Shown here piece by piece: positions 22,620-34,619 of a DNA stretch of 64,000 nucleotides. The position numbers and the translations under genes are program-made. The DNA is from Rhyacichthys aspro (Eukaryota; Chordata; Actinopteri; Gobiiformes; Rhyacichthyidae), in NCBI GenBank assembly GCA_036850595.1, contig CM072152.1, positions 1,685,640-1,749,639 on the forward strand. Direction: 5' to 3'. The first letter of the stretch is position 1. Every line of letters starts with the position of its first letter. The notes beneath the pieces were generated by a model, which ran no database searches, was not told where the DNA came from, and saw only the letters and a list, made by a program, of their open reading frames with translations.

Positions 22620-23025
22620 AGTGACAGCTAGGCCATTTTCCAATTGCCAGGATCCTTCCTCCAGAGGCGGCTCCTCCCAAGACAAGGGTAGAGTCCTGGA
22701 TAACTCGTCATAAGTCTTTTGGAACAGGAGTTCAATTTTATTTATATGTAATTAAATATTTGAAGATCAAAATCTAAATAAATCTTTTCCAAAAATGAAT
22801 ACAATGAAAAATATGGTAGGTTATATTTATGATGATCTGATTTTAGTTAGAGTCTGAAACTGATCCATGGCTTGTGAAAAAAGGACATCTGTGGAGCTTA
22901 TTAGTTGGTTACATTAACTGATATTTATTGTATTTATTTACGTCACAAAGAGCTGTGTGTGACAACTCCAAAGGAGTCCCTCCAAGGAAGGATCCCGGCA
23001 GTATGGAAACAGCCCCACTCTCAAC
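22620..23025. mobile_element. Short inverted-repeat element with CCAGGATCCTTCC termini
   Basis: Left GGCCATTTTCCAATTGCCAG, then GATCCTTCCTCCAGAGG; the right end (about 22972-23025) is the complement of GGCTGTTTCCATACTGCCGG, then GATCCTTCCTTGGAGGG. The two arms align over about 50 bp. The same terminus occurs alone at 46815-46870 next to stk35. Confidence 0.65.
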
Positions 23026-23897
23026 CATGGATGTATTATTAGAACAGGATACTAAATTAGTAAATAAAAAACATTGCTGCCCATGATTTTAAATGGATGT
23101 TGCTCATTGGAAAAAGGTTTTTGGCTTCCAGGTTTATTTCCGCATTATGCGGCCCAAAGAGCGGGCACACTACAGCACTCGTGCATGCGGTCTTGTGTGT
23201 TACCCATATATACAATCAATGGTTTTACCGGATGAAGGGTTTCACATGATCTGTTCAGACCAATGGCCATTAAGACACACTAGAGCGGTGTGGTCCTTAC
23301 TCCCTAATATGGTCTACATTTGTAAGATCTGACAGAAAGCTGCCGTCTCTAAAAATCCATCAGTTGGTTTATCATAGATAGTATCTTCCAGGATGATTTC
23401 TCTTCCCCAGAAGCACCATAATAATCATTAATAAAATAAAATGAATTTACCCTCTCCTTAGTTGAAGTTTTATGTCTTTACAATGGTAAAAGAGCTATTT
23501 TCATTTGGACAAGCCTATTAATTACAATAAAATGCTGTGTATTACTTTTGTTTTTACCCAAACACCTCCATACTGCGTCATGGGACAAATACAAGGATCT
23601 TTATTTATCTGCAAAAGGAATATTTTAAAATACCAGTTGGATTGGGTTGGTGTCTGATACCTACAGAAAACTCCTGAAGAACATGAATGAATGAATATTG
23701 AAATAATTCATTTTGAATGAAAATTCTATCTCCATCCAAGTATCTCCTTTTTAATAAACATCCATCTTAGACACTTTTATCGTAGGATAAATAATTAGCA
23801 TTTGAATGAGGCTTGTCACACTGTAATGTGAGACCTGAGCCCAGATTAATGTTTCACCTGTATACTGGAGTGTCACTGTTCTCAGACGCACCACACA

Positions 23898-26800
23898 ATG
23901 GCCAACTGCTGGATGTATCTCATGGGGGCTCTGCTGATCATCCACTCTTGTGAGCTCAGCGGTTTCCACCATGTCAGGAGCATATTCTGCTGAATACAAC
24001 GACTGATTGTATTTTCTTTTCCTCAGCAACCACGACCAAATTGGTGTGTCACTTTACCAACTGGTCGCAGTACAGAACAGGAGTGGGCAGGTTCGTGCTG
24101 GAGAATGTGGACCCCTTCCTGTGCACACATGTGGTCTATGACTTTGCCATCATCAGCCACGACAACAAACTGACAGAGAATGATCAGAACGAGAGGAGCT
24201 TGTACCTGTCACTCAATGAATTAAAAACCAGGTATTTCTCTGACTGTATGCTCCTCTGTTCATGAACTACTGCAATGTCTTTCAGTATCATCTTGTTTAT
24301 AACACATGATGACAAAGAAGAAAATAGTGAGTTGGTGCATTTTCTAACATGCTTATGTAAGACATGAGCTGAAAATGTTATGCAGGATTGCACCAACTAA
24401 TTCTCTAATTAAGAAGAGCTAACATTTAAAATGAATTTTACTATAGTCAGATTGTGACTGATGTAGTCTTATTTGTGGATACTCTTGTAGGCACAGTGGA
24501 ACGTGGAAAACTCTTGTTTCATATTAATTTCGATTTTACTGCTAAATGAGACTTGCCACTTTGTTGTTTGGTAGCTTGGGCTTGTGACAAGTTTATGCCT
24601 GTTGGTTCTGAACACGTATAATTGTTTAAGTGTGCTGAATCAGTCTCAATCGGTATTTTTTTTCAAAAGATTATACATTCAAATTATTTAAATGGTTTCA
24701 GTTGTTTTGGTTGATTTGTCCATTAAAATCCAAATACAATGAATGAAATAACTATGTTACTACTACTAAGTCATCATTATTTACATCATTTACCATTTAC
24801 CATTATGCTCTATAAAAATATACAATAGAGCCATCATAGGTCATTTTCCTAGCTAGGCCTATTTCACTGTCACACAATAATGGTCTTACACAGAAGAAGC
24901 CATGGGATAACATTTGTGTTGAAGTTCTCAGGAAATATATTGACATTATGCTAGAGAGATGTGCTGCTGTAATTGCTGCAAAAAGTGGAAATTCCAAATA
25001 TTACTTAAAAGTGGATAAAAACTGTAAAACTCACTCCAGCTGATATTTGTCATCCTCAGAGCAGCCATCTGCATGTTTTATGAACATTATGAAATCGAAT
25101 AATTTTTTGGATGCCAAAAAGGTAAATATTCAGATCTGTAAGGTGTTTCTAATAATTGGCCCACCACTGTATACATAATGCTGACCATTATACCCTATTA
25201 CATAAAATGCATCTTCAAAAGTTGGAGCAGGATTACATTTAAGTATTTTTGAGTTTCATTATATTTGAGTTTCACTTCATTACATTCAAATGTGGGTCAA
25301 ATGGACATTAAGGAAAACCATGTTTGAAGCTTGGTGCAACACATTCTAAATGAATCCTTGTGGGTGCGACCCTTATGTAAATCTATAGTCAGTGCAGTCT
25401 TTTTAATATAATACACTGCATTATTAGTGCTCTTCGCCAAACCTTTAACTGCTAAACACAGACAGAGGAGTGAACTGTGGTGATAAAAGCTTCCAGATCC
25501 ACTCACACATGGCTTCAATGTTGAGTCTTACCTGGAGGCTGGTGCATGTTTACTATATTTTTTTCAGGAACACTGAAATGAAGACTTTACTGTCAGTCCG
25601 AGAGCAGAGCCAGGATGAACTACAGTGAGTACACACCTCCACCTGCTGCTTCAGACTACTGCTATTACTGCACCAGTCCAAATACTTTATCATGGCTTTG
25701 GTCAACTTGCTATAATCAACAGATAAAGCTGGATAATAACAGAGAGCCGTGTGAAAAAGTTATTACCCCTCTGAATTCTGTGTTCTCATATAAGCCTTAC
25801 TGTTAGGTCAATAAGACCGACTCACAACACGTATTTCACCGACAATGAAAAGACATGGAAAAAAGTCAAACTAATTTAAGTACTACATGCATGAGAATTA
25901 AAATGCTATGTTGCCGCAAAATGCTACTAATCACCAGACCTTTACTAACTGATCATCTGTAGATGTGCAGACCTATGAAAGCAGAGGTTTTGGCACTTTG
26001 TTGGTCTGTAGTGAGTATTCATGTGTATGTTAATGCTGGCCAGAGCTAAAGACATAAGTAATAGTTTTAAAGAATTAGAATCAGTCTGGAATGTTTTACA
26101 GAATGTTTTATCACCTTAGCTTACCATTTGTTTGTGTAGTATGTGTCACTCACCAATTTGGGTCACTATGATTTGGTTTGGTGTCAAAATTTGCTATGCA
26201 CATGCTCTGTCTGAGGCAGTAGTATTTGCTATGCACTATTTCACACAATATTTTCAAACCACTCCAACAACTGTACCATTAACTTAACAGGTTTTCCAAA
26301 ATGGTGTCCACTGTAGCCAACCGCCACACCTTTGTCCAGTCTTCTGTCACCTTCCTGAGGGCTCAGGGCTTTGATGGTCTGGACCTGGACTGGGATCATC
26401 CTGCAGAGCATAAGCACAAATTCACTCTGCTCTGTAAGGTGCTTCCTACTCTTCTTATTGTCGTTAGGATACTTCTTACAACAGAAGGAAACACACTGAA
26501 CACACTGTACTTCCTGGAGATCATCCATATTTATGCAGTGTTGGTACAGATGCACTGCCAGATTTCAATAAGTAGACACTGTTTGTGTTTTTCCTCTCAC
26601 TGCCAAGCTTTAATACAGACCACTGTGGCAGTGCTTTCAGAGGATTTGTGAATGTGGCAGGACTCAGAAAAGTCAGTAGTGTGTAGAGTGAAGAGCAATG
26701 GAACTAGAACAGTGGTGGGCAAACTAAGGCCCGGGGGCCACATGCAGCCCGTTGAGCTGTGTAATGCGGCCCGCCAACGATTTACAAAGTATTTATAATT

Positions 26801-29800
26801 TAATATAAGACAGCACATATTTGGCCATTTTCCTTAAATGCCTTGTGCTTTTGCTAAAGCTCCCATCATATCTACATACAGAAAACTTCCATTCACAAAA
26901 GTTCTTAATATGGAGTGGACAGAGATATTTGACAGATTTGAGATTATTGACTGAAGTCCAGTCAGTACCATATGTCTTACTTGCCAAGAAACTGTTGCAG
27001 TTTTCAAAGAACATAATATCAGCCACCACTTTTCCATTACCATTATACTAACCAGTCTGTGCAAGAAATGGTACAAGTTTTCTAATGTAATTAATCCTAG
27101 TTTATTGTTTAGTGGTCCGGCCCGTCTTTCAGATTTTGAAACCTAGTGTGGCCCTTGAGCCAAAAAGTTTGCCCACCCCTGAACTAGAACAATTCTTTGT
27201 AGAGCTCCTGTCCTGCTTGTTACAAAAATGCCTTTTTACATTATAGATTATGACTCTCTATTTGATAAATGTGTGTGTTTTTTACTTGAATTTAATTATG
27301 CTTTTTGGAAATGTAACCAAGGTTTGATGTGCTGCTTGTATGTACTAGTATTAATAACAACAGTTTCACCGATTTCCAGGATCTACTGCAGGCTTTTGAA
27401 AATGAGAGCATTGGAACCAGGAGAACGAGACTGATTCTGTCTGCTTCTGTGACGCCGCAAACTGAAGTTTTCGACAGAGGGTATGAAGTCGCAGAGATTG
27501 CAAAGTAAGACCTGTCATTTCTAACCTGACCTTCCTTCCCTGCCCAAAAATTTGATTTGTTTTTCTTGTTTTTTTGGTTTTTCTTGTTTTTTTCTGTTTT
27601 GTTTTTTTTCATCAAAGACAAATGCAAAGCATGTAATGTGGTTAAACAATTATGTAATACTTTTGAATGATGTGTTACATGTAGTAACTGTCTACTACAT
27701 TTACACAGTGGACCTTTAACTTAACCTAACCTCAAATTAATTACTGCATAATTCTTTTACTATGAACTATGCATGCACTATGTTGATGTTATCAGTTGAT
27801 TTTATCAATCCATCCATATAGCTTATCTGGGCATGGGTTGCGGGGGCTGCAGCGTAAGCAGAGATGCCCAGACTTCCCCAGACTTCCTTCTCCCTAGACA
27901 CTTCACAGGCTTATCCTGAAGAGTACCAAGGTATCGATGTGGATAAGCAGCAGCTCTACTCTAAGCTCCTCCTCCTCCTACTGTGCTACTCACCCTAGCT
28001 CTAAGGGAGCACCCTGCCACCCTGGATGAAGGTCATTTTGGCCGCCTGTATCCAAGATCTTTTCGGTTTCGGTCATGACCCAGAGCTCAGCTCCTTCCTT
28101 ACCACAACAGGCCGGTATATTGATTACTGCTGAAGCTGCACTGATTTGATCTGATCCAAACTCCTGTTTTATCCTTCCCTTATTCTGAACAAGACCCCAA
28201 CATACTTGAGACAGGAACGTTTAATGGTCAGGACACTGTAGTCTAAACACACTTGTTGCTCTTGCCTCTGTTTCCCCTTTGTAAGGTTCACATGACTATC
28301 TAAATCAGAGGTCCCCAAATATGGAGGTGTGCCTTCTAGGGAGAGAGAATTCTCAGGGGAGGCCATGGATCATAAGCAGCACGCATTTATTTTTGAGCTG
28401 TTTATATTTTATACTGACAATGATTTAAATATATACTGTCCTCTTAGACCAGTTTTTATCCTGCAACAAGTGTTTTGTTCTAGATAAAATTAATTTGAAT
28501 TCCGTGACTCTTCCTCCTTTCTCTCTCCTCCCCTCACAATGCCATGTTTATGTGGGACAGACCATCCACAGAGCACTGAGAGCAGGGTCGCGCTGTCAGA
28601 GAGAGTATAGGAGGCTCCAGGTGAAATGCTGAAAACAAATCCCCTGCTTCTCTATTTTCTACATACCGTATTTTCCGGACTATAGAGCGCACCTAAATAT
28701 AAGCCGCACCCACAAAAATTTAATAGAAATATATATTTTGTCACATATAAGCCGCACCGGACTATAAGCCGCCGATATCCAGGCTGAGAAATAAGATATT
28801 TACATAGAAAGATTTTGTACCATAAGTGTTTATTCATATACCTGAACTGATTGTTTCCGAACAGTGCCTGTAACACGGCAGTAAAAGCGCTGATCAAACA
28901 AAACAGGAAAGTCATTGATGGTTTTATTCATCTTCCTCCTGTGCACTAAAACCAAGTTGCTTTATTTTTCTTCCTCCTGCGTACTGAAACCACTGAACAC
29001 CAAACCACTGTCACTTTTTCTTCCTGCGCACTGTTAAAGTCGCTTCATTCTCCCATGCACTGAAACCACAAGTCTATTCATCTTCCTCCTGAGCATAGAA
29101 ACTACTGAACACCAAACCACTGTCACTTCATTTGTTTTCCATTATGAGGGGGTGAGGGTGTAAAAATATTACCGTATTTTGCTGTTGTGCGTCTTGGGTT
29201 GCATGTGCTAAGAATTAACACTGGCGCTTTTTTGTTTGGTACTGACTACCGCTGCCTCGTTTGTCTCGTTTTTGCACTTCTTGCTAGCGCGCCCCCCTGA
29301 GGGCTGAAGAAAAATTCATAGAAAAGCCGCATCTCTGTATAAACCGCATGGTTCAAAGCGTGGGAAAAAAGTAGCGGCTTATAGTCCGGAAAATACGGTA
29401 GTTCATATTCAAAAGTTGTTGAATGAGCCAAAGCTCAGGAAAAGCTAACAACACAAAACAAACTGATTTTCTGAAGGTCCCTCACTTCCAGGGACGTACG
29501 GTCAAGGGACCCTAATTCCCTAATTTGTGCCCTTAATGTTTTACGGTATATGATTTCAATCATTCTTTTGCGCAAGCAAGCATCTGATAAAATGCACTAA
29601 AATGCCCAGTAAGCCAGACAGTACCTCTGCCTCACTGAAGGGGGCATGCTTCCACTGCTATTACTGTTGTCCTGTGTCCTGTAATGCCACTTGATGGCAC
29701 ATGTACGCACATAGCAAAAGTACTAACTGCAGAGTTAGTAAATCACTGTTGTGAAGTGTTCTCATTGCACTTATTCATTTACAGAGTGCACTATCTTGTT

Positions 29801-32800
29801 CTACATTGCTCTGTTCTTCATTCACCACACTACACCTCATCTTGGTGACAAATGATCCTCCTCCACTATTTTTTTCTTCAGAAGAAAACATGGCTGCTCA
29901 TTTGCTGCTGCTGCCATTTTTGCCTTTTACTGGAGAACTGCCAATGTCTTTCGAGATGTGGATGCAGATGTTCAGCAACTACTTACTGTTAATTAAATCA
30001 ATGGGAAATGCCTGGCCTGAAGAGTGCAGGAGAACTATGTTACTTCACTGCTTAGGAGCAGGAACAGCATCTTTTTTACTCATTGTCAGATATTAAAGAC
30101 ATATGTACCAGCCATTACTTGTACCACATTAGAGAAAGACTTTAGCTGGAACCTGATATGACACTGGATAAAGCTGTTACAATAGTAGCACAAGTGGAAT
30201 TTTGTGGCTCACCAAGCTGAAACAAAACAACAGACACATACTACAACAGATATGTCCTACCTCCACAAGCTGACCTACAATCATTGATGACTACAGACTC
30301 TGTATCTACACCCAGCATACCTACTGCCCCTGACATAGGCTGTGTACACAACTTCATGCATAAGGTAAAAATAGACCCTATAGTCAAGCTCATGTATATG
30401 GCAAAACTCTACCTAACCATCACCAAAACCTGATCGTACATTGCACAAAGTCATTTCAGCTGATGCCAGTGACTATGGACTATGGAGCTGTTTTTACATA
30501 AGTACAACCTGGCCATACAGAGAAACCAGTTGCTTTGCTTCTAGTACACTTACTGCCACTGAGCACAAATACTGTATTGTTGAAAAAAAGTGCTCACTTG
30601 TGTATGGGGCACAGAGAAATGTGGAACATATATTACTATCATCTACCATCACCATCACCAAAATTACACTGTTGACTGTCTTTCACACATTTCATTACAA
30701 ACGTCCACTGAAACTAACTGCAAATGCTGAGCCTGAGCTGGTAGCGCAAGTATCTGTTACATAGCCCCTCTCCAGTATGTACCACTGCCTGAAGGTCCAT
30801 GGAAAAAACATGGCCTGAATGACACTTTGCAATCACACTGACTAAACTGACTATTATTTATTCTATTATTAAGTGGCATAAACTTTCTTTTTCACATAAT
30901 GCCACTACACAGGATGTTATTCAGTTCCTGTCTTCAGTTTTCAGTCATCATGGTGAACCTGAGAACATGGTTAGGACAATGGTACACAGTTCACCTTTCT
31001 ACCAGCTTTCAATTTCTTCCTCCAAACACAAGGCATAGGCCATAGTAGAAAATCTGTCTACGACCCCGCTGGAGCTGTCAGATCCATTCAACATGGCATA
31101 CCAGTTATTCTCCCAGGCCTAGTGGGAATACACAAAAACAAAAGCTCACTGAACAAAATTTGGGAACCACTGCACCAAATGTTAAGAAAAAACTTTTTTT
31201 CAGTAAGCAATGTGCCACTCACACAGTGCAGCAGTTGTGGAGTCACCTTCATCATGTGTTTCAAACAAAAAGCACAAGAGGCTGCTGATCTCTTTAAATC
31301 ATATTTGTGCAAAACAGCGTGTTTACTGTGTAGAAAATGTCTGCTTTCAGGTACCTGGACTTCATCAGTGTGAAAACATTTGATGTGAGTCATGGTGAGG
31401 ACACAGTCACAGCCCACCACAGCCCACTCTACAGCAGCAACCACACCAGCATCGTAATCACTTTTTCATCTTTACATCATCAGATGCTGAAAAAAGCTGT
31501 AGATCTATGCAGTGTTAACATTCATGATCATTTTCCAGGATCATATAATGCAATACTGGCTGGACCAAGGAGCCCCTGCAGGGAAGTTGTTGCAGGGTTT
31601 TCCTGTTCATGCACGTTCCTATGCGCTATCCAGTGGAGCATCAGGTCCTGGAGCCCCAGTGAGGGGCCCGGCCTCCCCAGGGCCCTACACTCAGCAAATG
31701 GGCATCTGGTCCTACTATGAGGTAACATAGTACAGAACAGAAAAGTCGCCATAACCCCTGATGAGCCTTGTGCTTCAATGCAGTGCAGGATAGAGTCAGC
31801 TCTCTAAACTGTGATGGTCATAGACTTGGACAATAGACAGCAATGTAGTTCAATAGTCAAGTGAATGAGATGGCAACAGCTGCAATAAAACTAGAAACAA
31901 GGTTGTTCTGATTATTCCCAGCTCTCTAAGCCCCAAACAGAAAATCTAGAGACATGTATCGTTTTTTTCCATTCTACCAAATCCTTGATGCCACGGGTTT
32001 TGCTTGTGTACTGAGGTACTGAGGACAATGTCTTAATGAGAAGTGCTAAGATTGGAAAGGTTCTTATTTTGGGACCGTTTTTTTACCCTGTTGGCTGTAC
32101 CACTCAGTGAAAAGATGCTTGTTATCTCATAGTGGTGCCAAAATCCCATTTCATTGTAATTCCAATGTTTCTCCATGTTTTGCTGGTGCCAGACCTGTGC
32201 GTTCCTGCAGGGGGCCTCAGCCTACTGGATTGACAGTCAGAGCGTGCCCTATGCGGTCAAGAGCGGCCAGTGGGTGGGCTTTGACAACCAGAGAAGCTAT
32301 GATGCAAAGGTACACGCGGACAGTACATTAGAATATATGAGCACATAACAGCTCTGTGAGGAAGTCCACAGAGCAGCTGAGGTGTGTTTGTGTCAGACGG
32401 AGTATCTGAAGAGCCAGCAGCTGGAGGGAGCCGCTGTGTGGACCCTGGACATGGACGACTTCTCTGGACAGTTCTGTGGTCAGGGCAGCTACCCTCTCAT
32501 ATCCCATCTGAAAAGAGAGCTGAGCAAAGGTAAGAGTACACCTTTACTGTGTGTGTGTGTGTGTGTGGGTGTGTGTGGGGGGGGGGGGGGGCACAACATA
32601 AAAGTATGTTTTGCATACATTTGCAAACTGTTGTAAAAATAACTCTTATATTTTGCAGAGAATTTAATTTATTTTCATTTAAGCTTAGATTAGAACCGCA
32701 AGTTAAACATTTGAACATGCATCAAACCCGTATCAGATGCTTCAGCAGCTTGTACACAACAAAGAGTCTGACACACTGTGCCTGAAATGTGCAAAGGCTT

Positions 32801-34278
32801 ACTAGGGTAAAGTGGGGTAAGTTGAGCCAGAGGGTAAGTTGACCCACACCCTGTATCTTGACATTGTACTAATTTCTTTTTTCAACTAAGAGTAAAATTG
32901 TGGGTGTGTGCATCAAAGCAAATTTATCCAGGTCTAAAATGATTTATCATACATGTTGGTGATTTGTCAGGCTATAAAACCATGGAAACAACTCAAGCTA
33001 AATATTATTCTGAATAACTGTTGTTTTATCCAAAATGGTGGCTGTGACTGTAAAGTAAACCACAGGCATTGGGGTAAGTCAAACCAATAGTCCAACCTGA
33101 AGAACCTTAGGGAACTGACACTAATTTCGTTCTTCTTTATGTTTTTTTTTTTTTTTTTAGTTTATGACATGGCAGTTTTAGTGTTCTTAGTTGGATAGGG
33201 GAATCCACCAAATAAATTACCTCATAATGGCCAGGAGCTGCTGTGCTTTACATTGTGGGCTTGCTATGGCTGCATAAGAGTGGGCAGAGAAGATGATTTT
33301 TACGGTTCCCTTATATACTTTCTTCCAAAAGCAATTCAAATCACAAGGAAACTTATTTTCTTTGGCAAATAATTACTGAAACAAAAAAGTTGGGCCATGG
33401 GTCAAAAGTAATTATTGTGTGTATTGAAACTTTGTGAAATGAAATATTATTATTAAAATATTCCTTTAAATTTTGAAAAATGTATTAATAAATATGATTG
33501 ATATGCTACATTTTAGTTGGATAGTAAACTTACTCCCTGACCCGGCTCAACCCCTTACTTGGGGCAAGCTTTTTGTGAGAGCCCATATTTTCTATAACTT
33601 ATGTCAGAAATGAATTCTAATAATTTCAACTGATAGGAAACATCCTTAAATAAGTTAAGATATTTTATTGTACATCAGCATTCTATTGACTTGGCACAAT
33701 GATCACTTGAGCAAAAAATAGCTCAATTTACCCCACTCTCTCCTATGTGCACTGTACCCTTGAATTTTGATTTGTATTTGTCTATCCAATTGCAGTACTT
33801 TACTCTGTCTATTTATTCTATTCAGACTCAAATCAAGAGGAACCACGTTAATTCCTTAAACTGAAAAACAGTAAGGGTTGCTGGCCAGGCTATTGTCTTC
33901 TACTCTCACCATATTTGTTTACTCTGTGGGTATTTTGCAGAATGGTGGAAGAACAACAAAACCTCTGAAGGATCTGAAACCACCGAAAGCCTACACAGTA
34001 CACTGAGCCCAGCCACAGACAGCACCACAGTGGAGACAGACCCGAGCTGCCTATACAACATCACAGTGGTGTATCCTGACACCAGCCTGTGCATGGACCA
34101 AGCGGACGGCCTGTACCAAACACACGAGCCTCCCATCACTTACAGATGTGCCCAAGGAAAGGCATACGTCACAAAATGCCCCTTGGTGCTGAACCATGGG
34201 GTGGTGCCTTCTGGAGGAGGGCTTCTTATTAGTCTTCTTCTCATCAGTGTGTTTCATCAGTGTTGTGTGTGGAGGTGA
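23898..34278 (+). CDS. Chitinase-like protein with altered GH18 active site and hydrophobic C-terminus, complete, 10 exons, 486 aa
   Basis: Exons: 23898-23949, 24027-24231, 25568-25624, 26291-26438, 27380-27504, 31351-31453, 31539-31721, 32193-32309, 32397-32529, 33941-34278. The total is 1461 bases, all in frame. The signal peptide MANCWMYLMGALLIIHS leads into KLVCHFTNWSQYRTG, the normal mature GH18 start. Active-site motifs are degraded: KTLLSVREQSQDELQ replaces KTLLAVGGWNFGS; the catalytic motif reads DGLDLDWDHP, with Glu to Asp at 26394-26396; and MTYDFHG is VKTFDVSHG. WTLDMDDFSGQFCG, GQWVGFDNQRSYD and the WSYYE exon are well kept. A Ser/Thr-rich linker leads to a CBM14-like stretch (CMDQADGLYQ ... 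YRCAQG ... KCP) that lacks the last Cys group. It ends in PSGGG plus a 13-residue hydrophobic run (LLISLLLISVFHQ). Loss of hydrolysis and membrane or GPI tethering are inferences. The open frame over 10 exons argues against a pseudogene. Confidence 0.85.
24880..25175 (+). mobile_element. Tc1/mariner 3' fragment (transposase C-terminus and terminal repeat)
   Basis: Coding remnant EPWDNICVEVLRKYIDIMLE, then RCAAVIAAKSGNSKYY, resembles the C-terminal end of Tc1-like transposases. It is followed by a terminus whose complement starts CAGTGGTGGGCCAATTATTA and abuts a TA. It lies in intron 2 of the chitinase-like gene. Confidence 0.6.
26710..27181 (-). mobile_element. hAT/Charlie-like non-autonomous element, copy 2
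   Basis: Inverted relative to copy 1 at 13535. Its right end is the complement of CAGGGGTGGGCAAACTTTTT. A perfect 8-bp duplication AACTAGAA flanks it (26702-26709 and 27182-27189). It lies in intron 4 of the chitinase-like gene. Confidence 0.9.
27805..28110 (+). mobile_element. Non-LTR retrotransposon fragment
   Basis: Contains ATCCATCCATATAGCTTATC, then CTGGGCATGGGTTGCGGGG, AAGCAGAGATGCCCAGACTT, and GGCCGCCTGTATCCAAGATC near the end. This is a very common fish LINE-derived repeat. I cannot say with certainty whether it is L2/Maui or Rex type. Confidence 0.6.
28664..29400. mobile_element. DNA transposon with ACCGTATTTTCCGGACTATA termini
   Basis: Left ACCGTATTTTCCGGACTATA; the right end (29375-29400) is its complement. 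Subterminal repeats of AAGCCGCACC occur at 28690-28770 and 29320-29350. A TA occurs at both outer ends. The interior contains three copies of a CTTCCTCCTG(C/A)GCACTGAAACC-like unit (about 28928-29100). No transposase frame. Confidence 0.8.
29890..31110 (+). mobile_element. Decayed Ty3/Gypsy LTR-retrotransposon fragment
   Basis: A gag-like stretch with the recognisable MSFEMWMQMFSNYLL and MLLHCLGAG motifs starts near 29890. An RNase H-type stretch (ISADASDYGL ... LTATEHKYCIVEKKC) is at about 30450-30610, and integrase-like debris lies at 30960-31060. Frameshifts and stops separate the parts and no LTRs are seen, so the copy is dead. It sits inside intron 5 of the chitinase-like gene and accounts for much of that 3.8-kb intron. 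Confidence 0.75.
32549..32592. repeat. (GT)n followed by poly-G
   Basis: GT dinucleotide repeat with an interrupting GGGT, then a run of about 15 G. It lies 20 bp after the donor of exon 9 of the chitinase-like gene. Confidence 0.95.
32800..33755. mobile_element. DNA transposon with AGTGGGGTAAGTTGAGC termini
   Basis: Left GGGTAAAGTGGGGTAAGTTG, then AGCC; the right end is the complement of AGTGGGGTAAATTGAGC. Internal GGGGTAAGTCAAACC and CGGCTCAACCCCTTACTTGG repeat the same motif. No transposase frame. It fills most of the last intron of the chitinase-like gene. Confidence 0.7.
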
Positions 34279-34574
34279 TTTATAAAAGTATTTTAAAGAT
34301 TTTTTCTTATTTATAAATGTATATGTGGCCAGGTGTAAAACAATGGACCAGACACAGACAGCTCCAAAATTCATGGGGTCTTTTATTTCCCAACTGTCCC
34401 CAATAGGAGATCAGCATAAAATGTATTTCAAATTGGATTTTCAAACATTAACGCTGAATGACTGTTCAAGTGTTAGTAACTCAAACAAAACATACAGCTG
34501 TCTTTACATTCAATTCGTCAAGATCAAATAATTGCTTAGTGTTACTGACACACTCTATGTAGGACTTAACCATC

Positions 34575-34580
34575 AATAAA
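34575..34580 (+). terminator. Poly(A) signal candidate for the chitinase-like gene
   Basis: AATAAA about 300 bp after the TGA at 34276-34278. Confidence 0.55.
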
Positions 34581-34619
34581 AACAAACGTTAGTCTCGTTC
34601 TGGCCTGATCTTTGGTTTA

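Noticed and set aside
28310..28370. hAT terminus (CAGAGGTCCCCAAATATGG)
   Set aside because: I could not find a matching second end or duplication, so I did not call an element.
23898..34278. Reading the chitinase-like gene as a pseudogene
   Set aside because: Ten exons with matched phases, a signal peptide and good splice sites join without a stop; altered residues are confined to active-site motifs.
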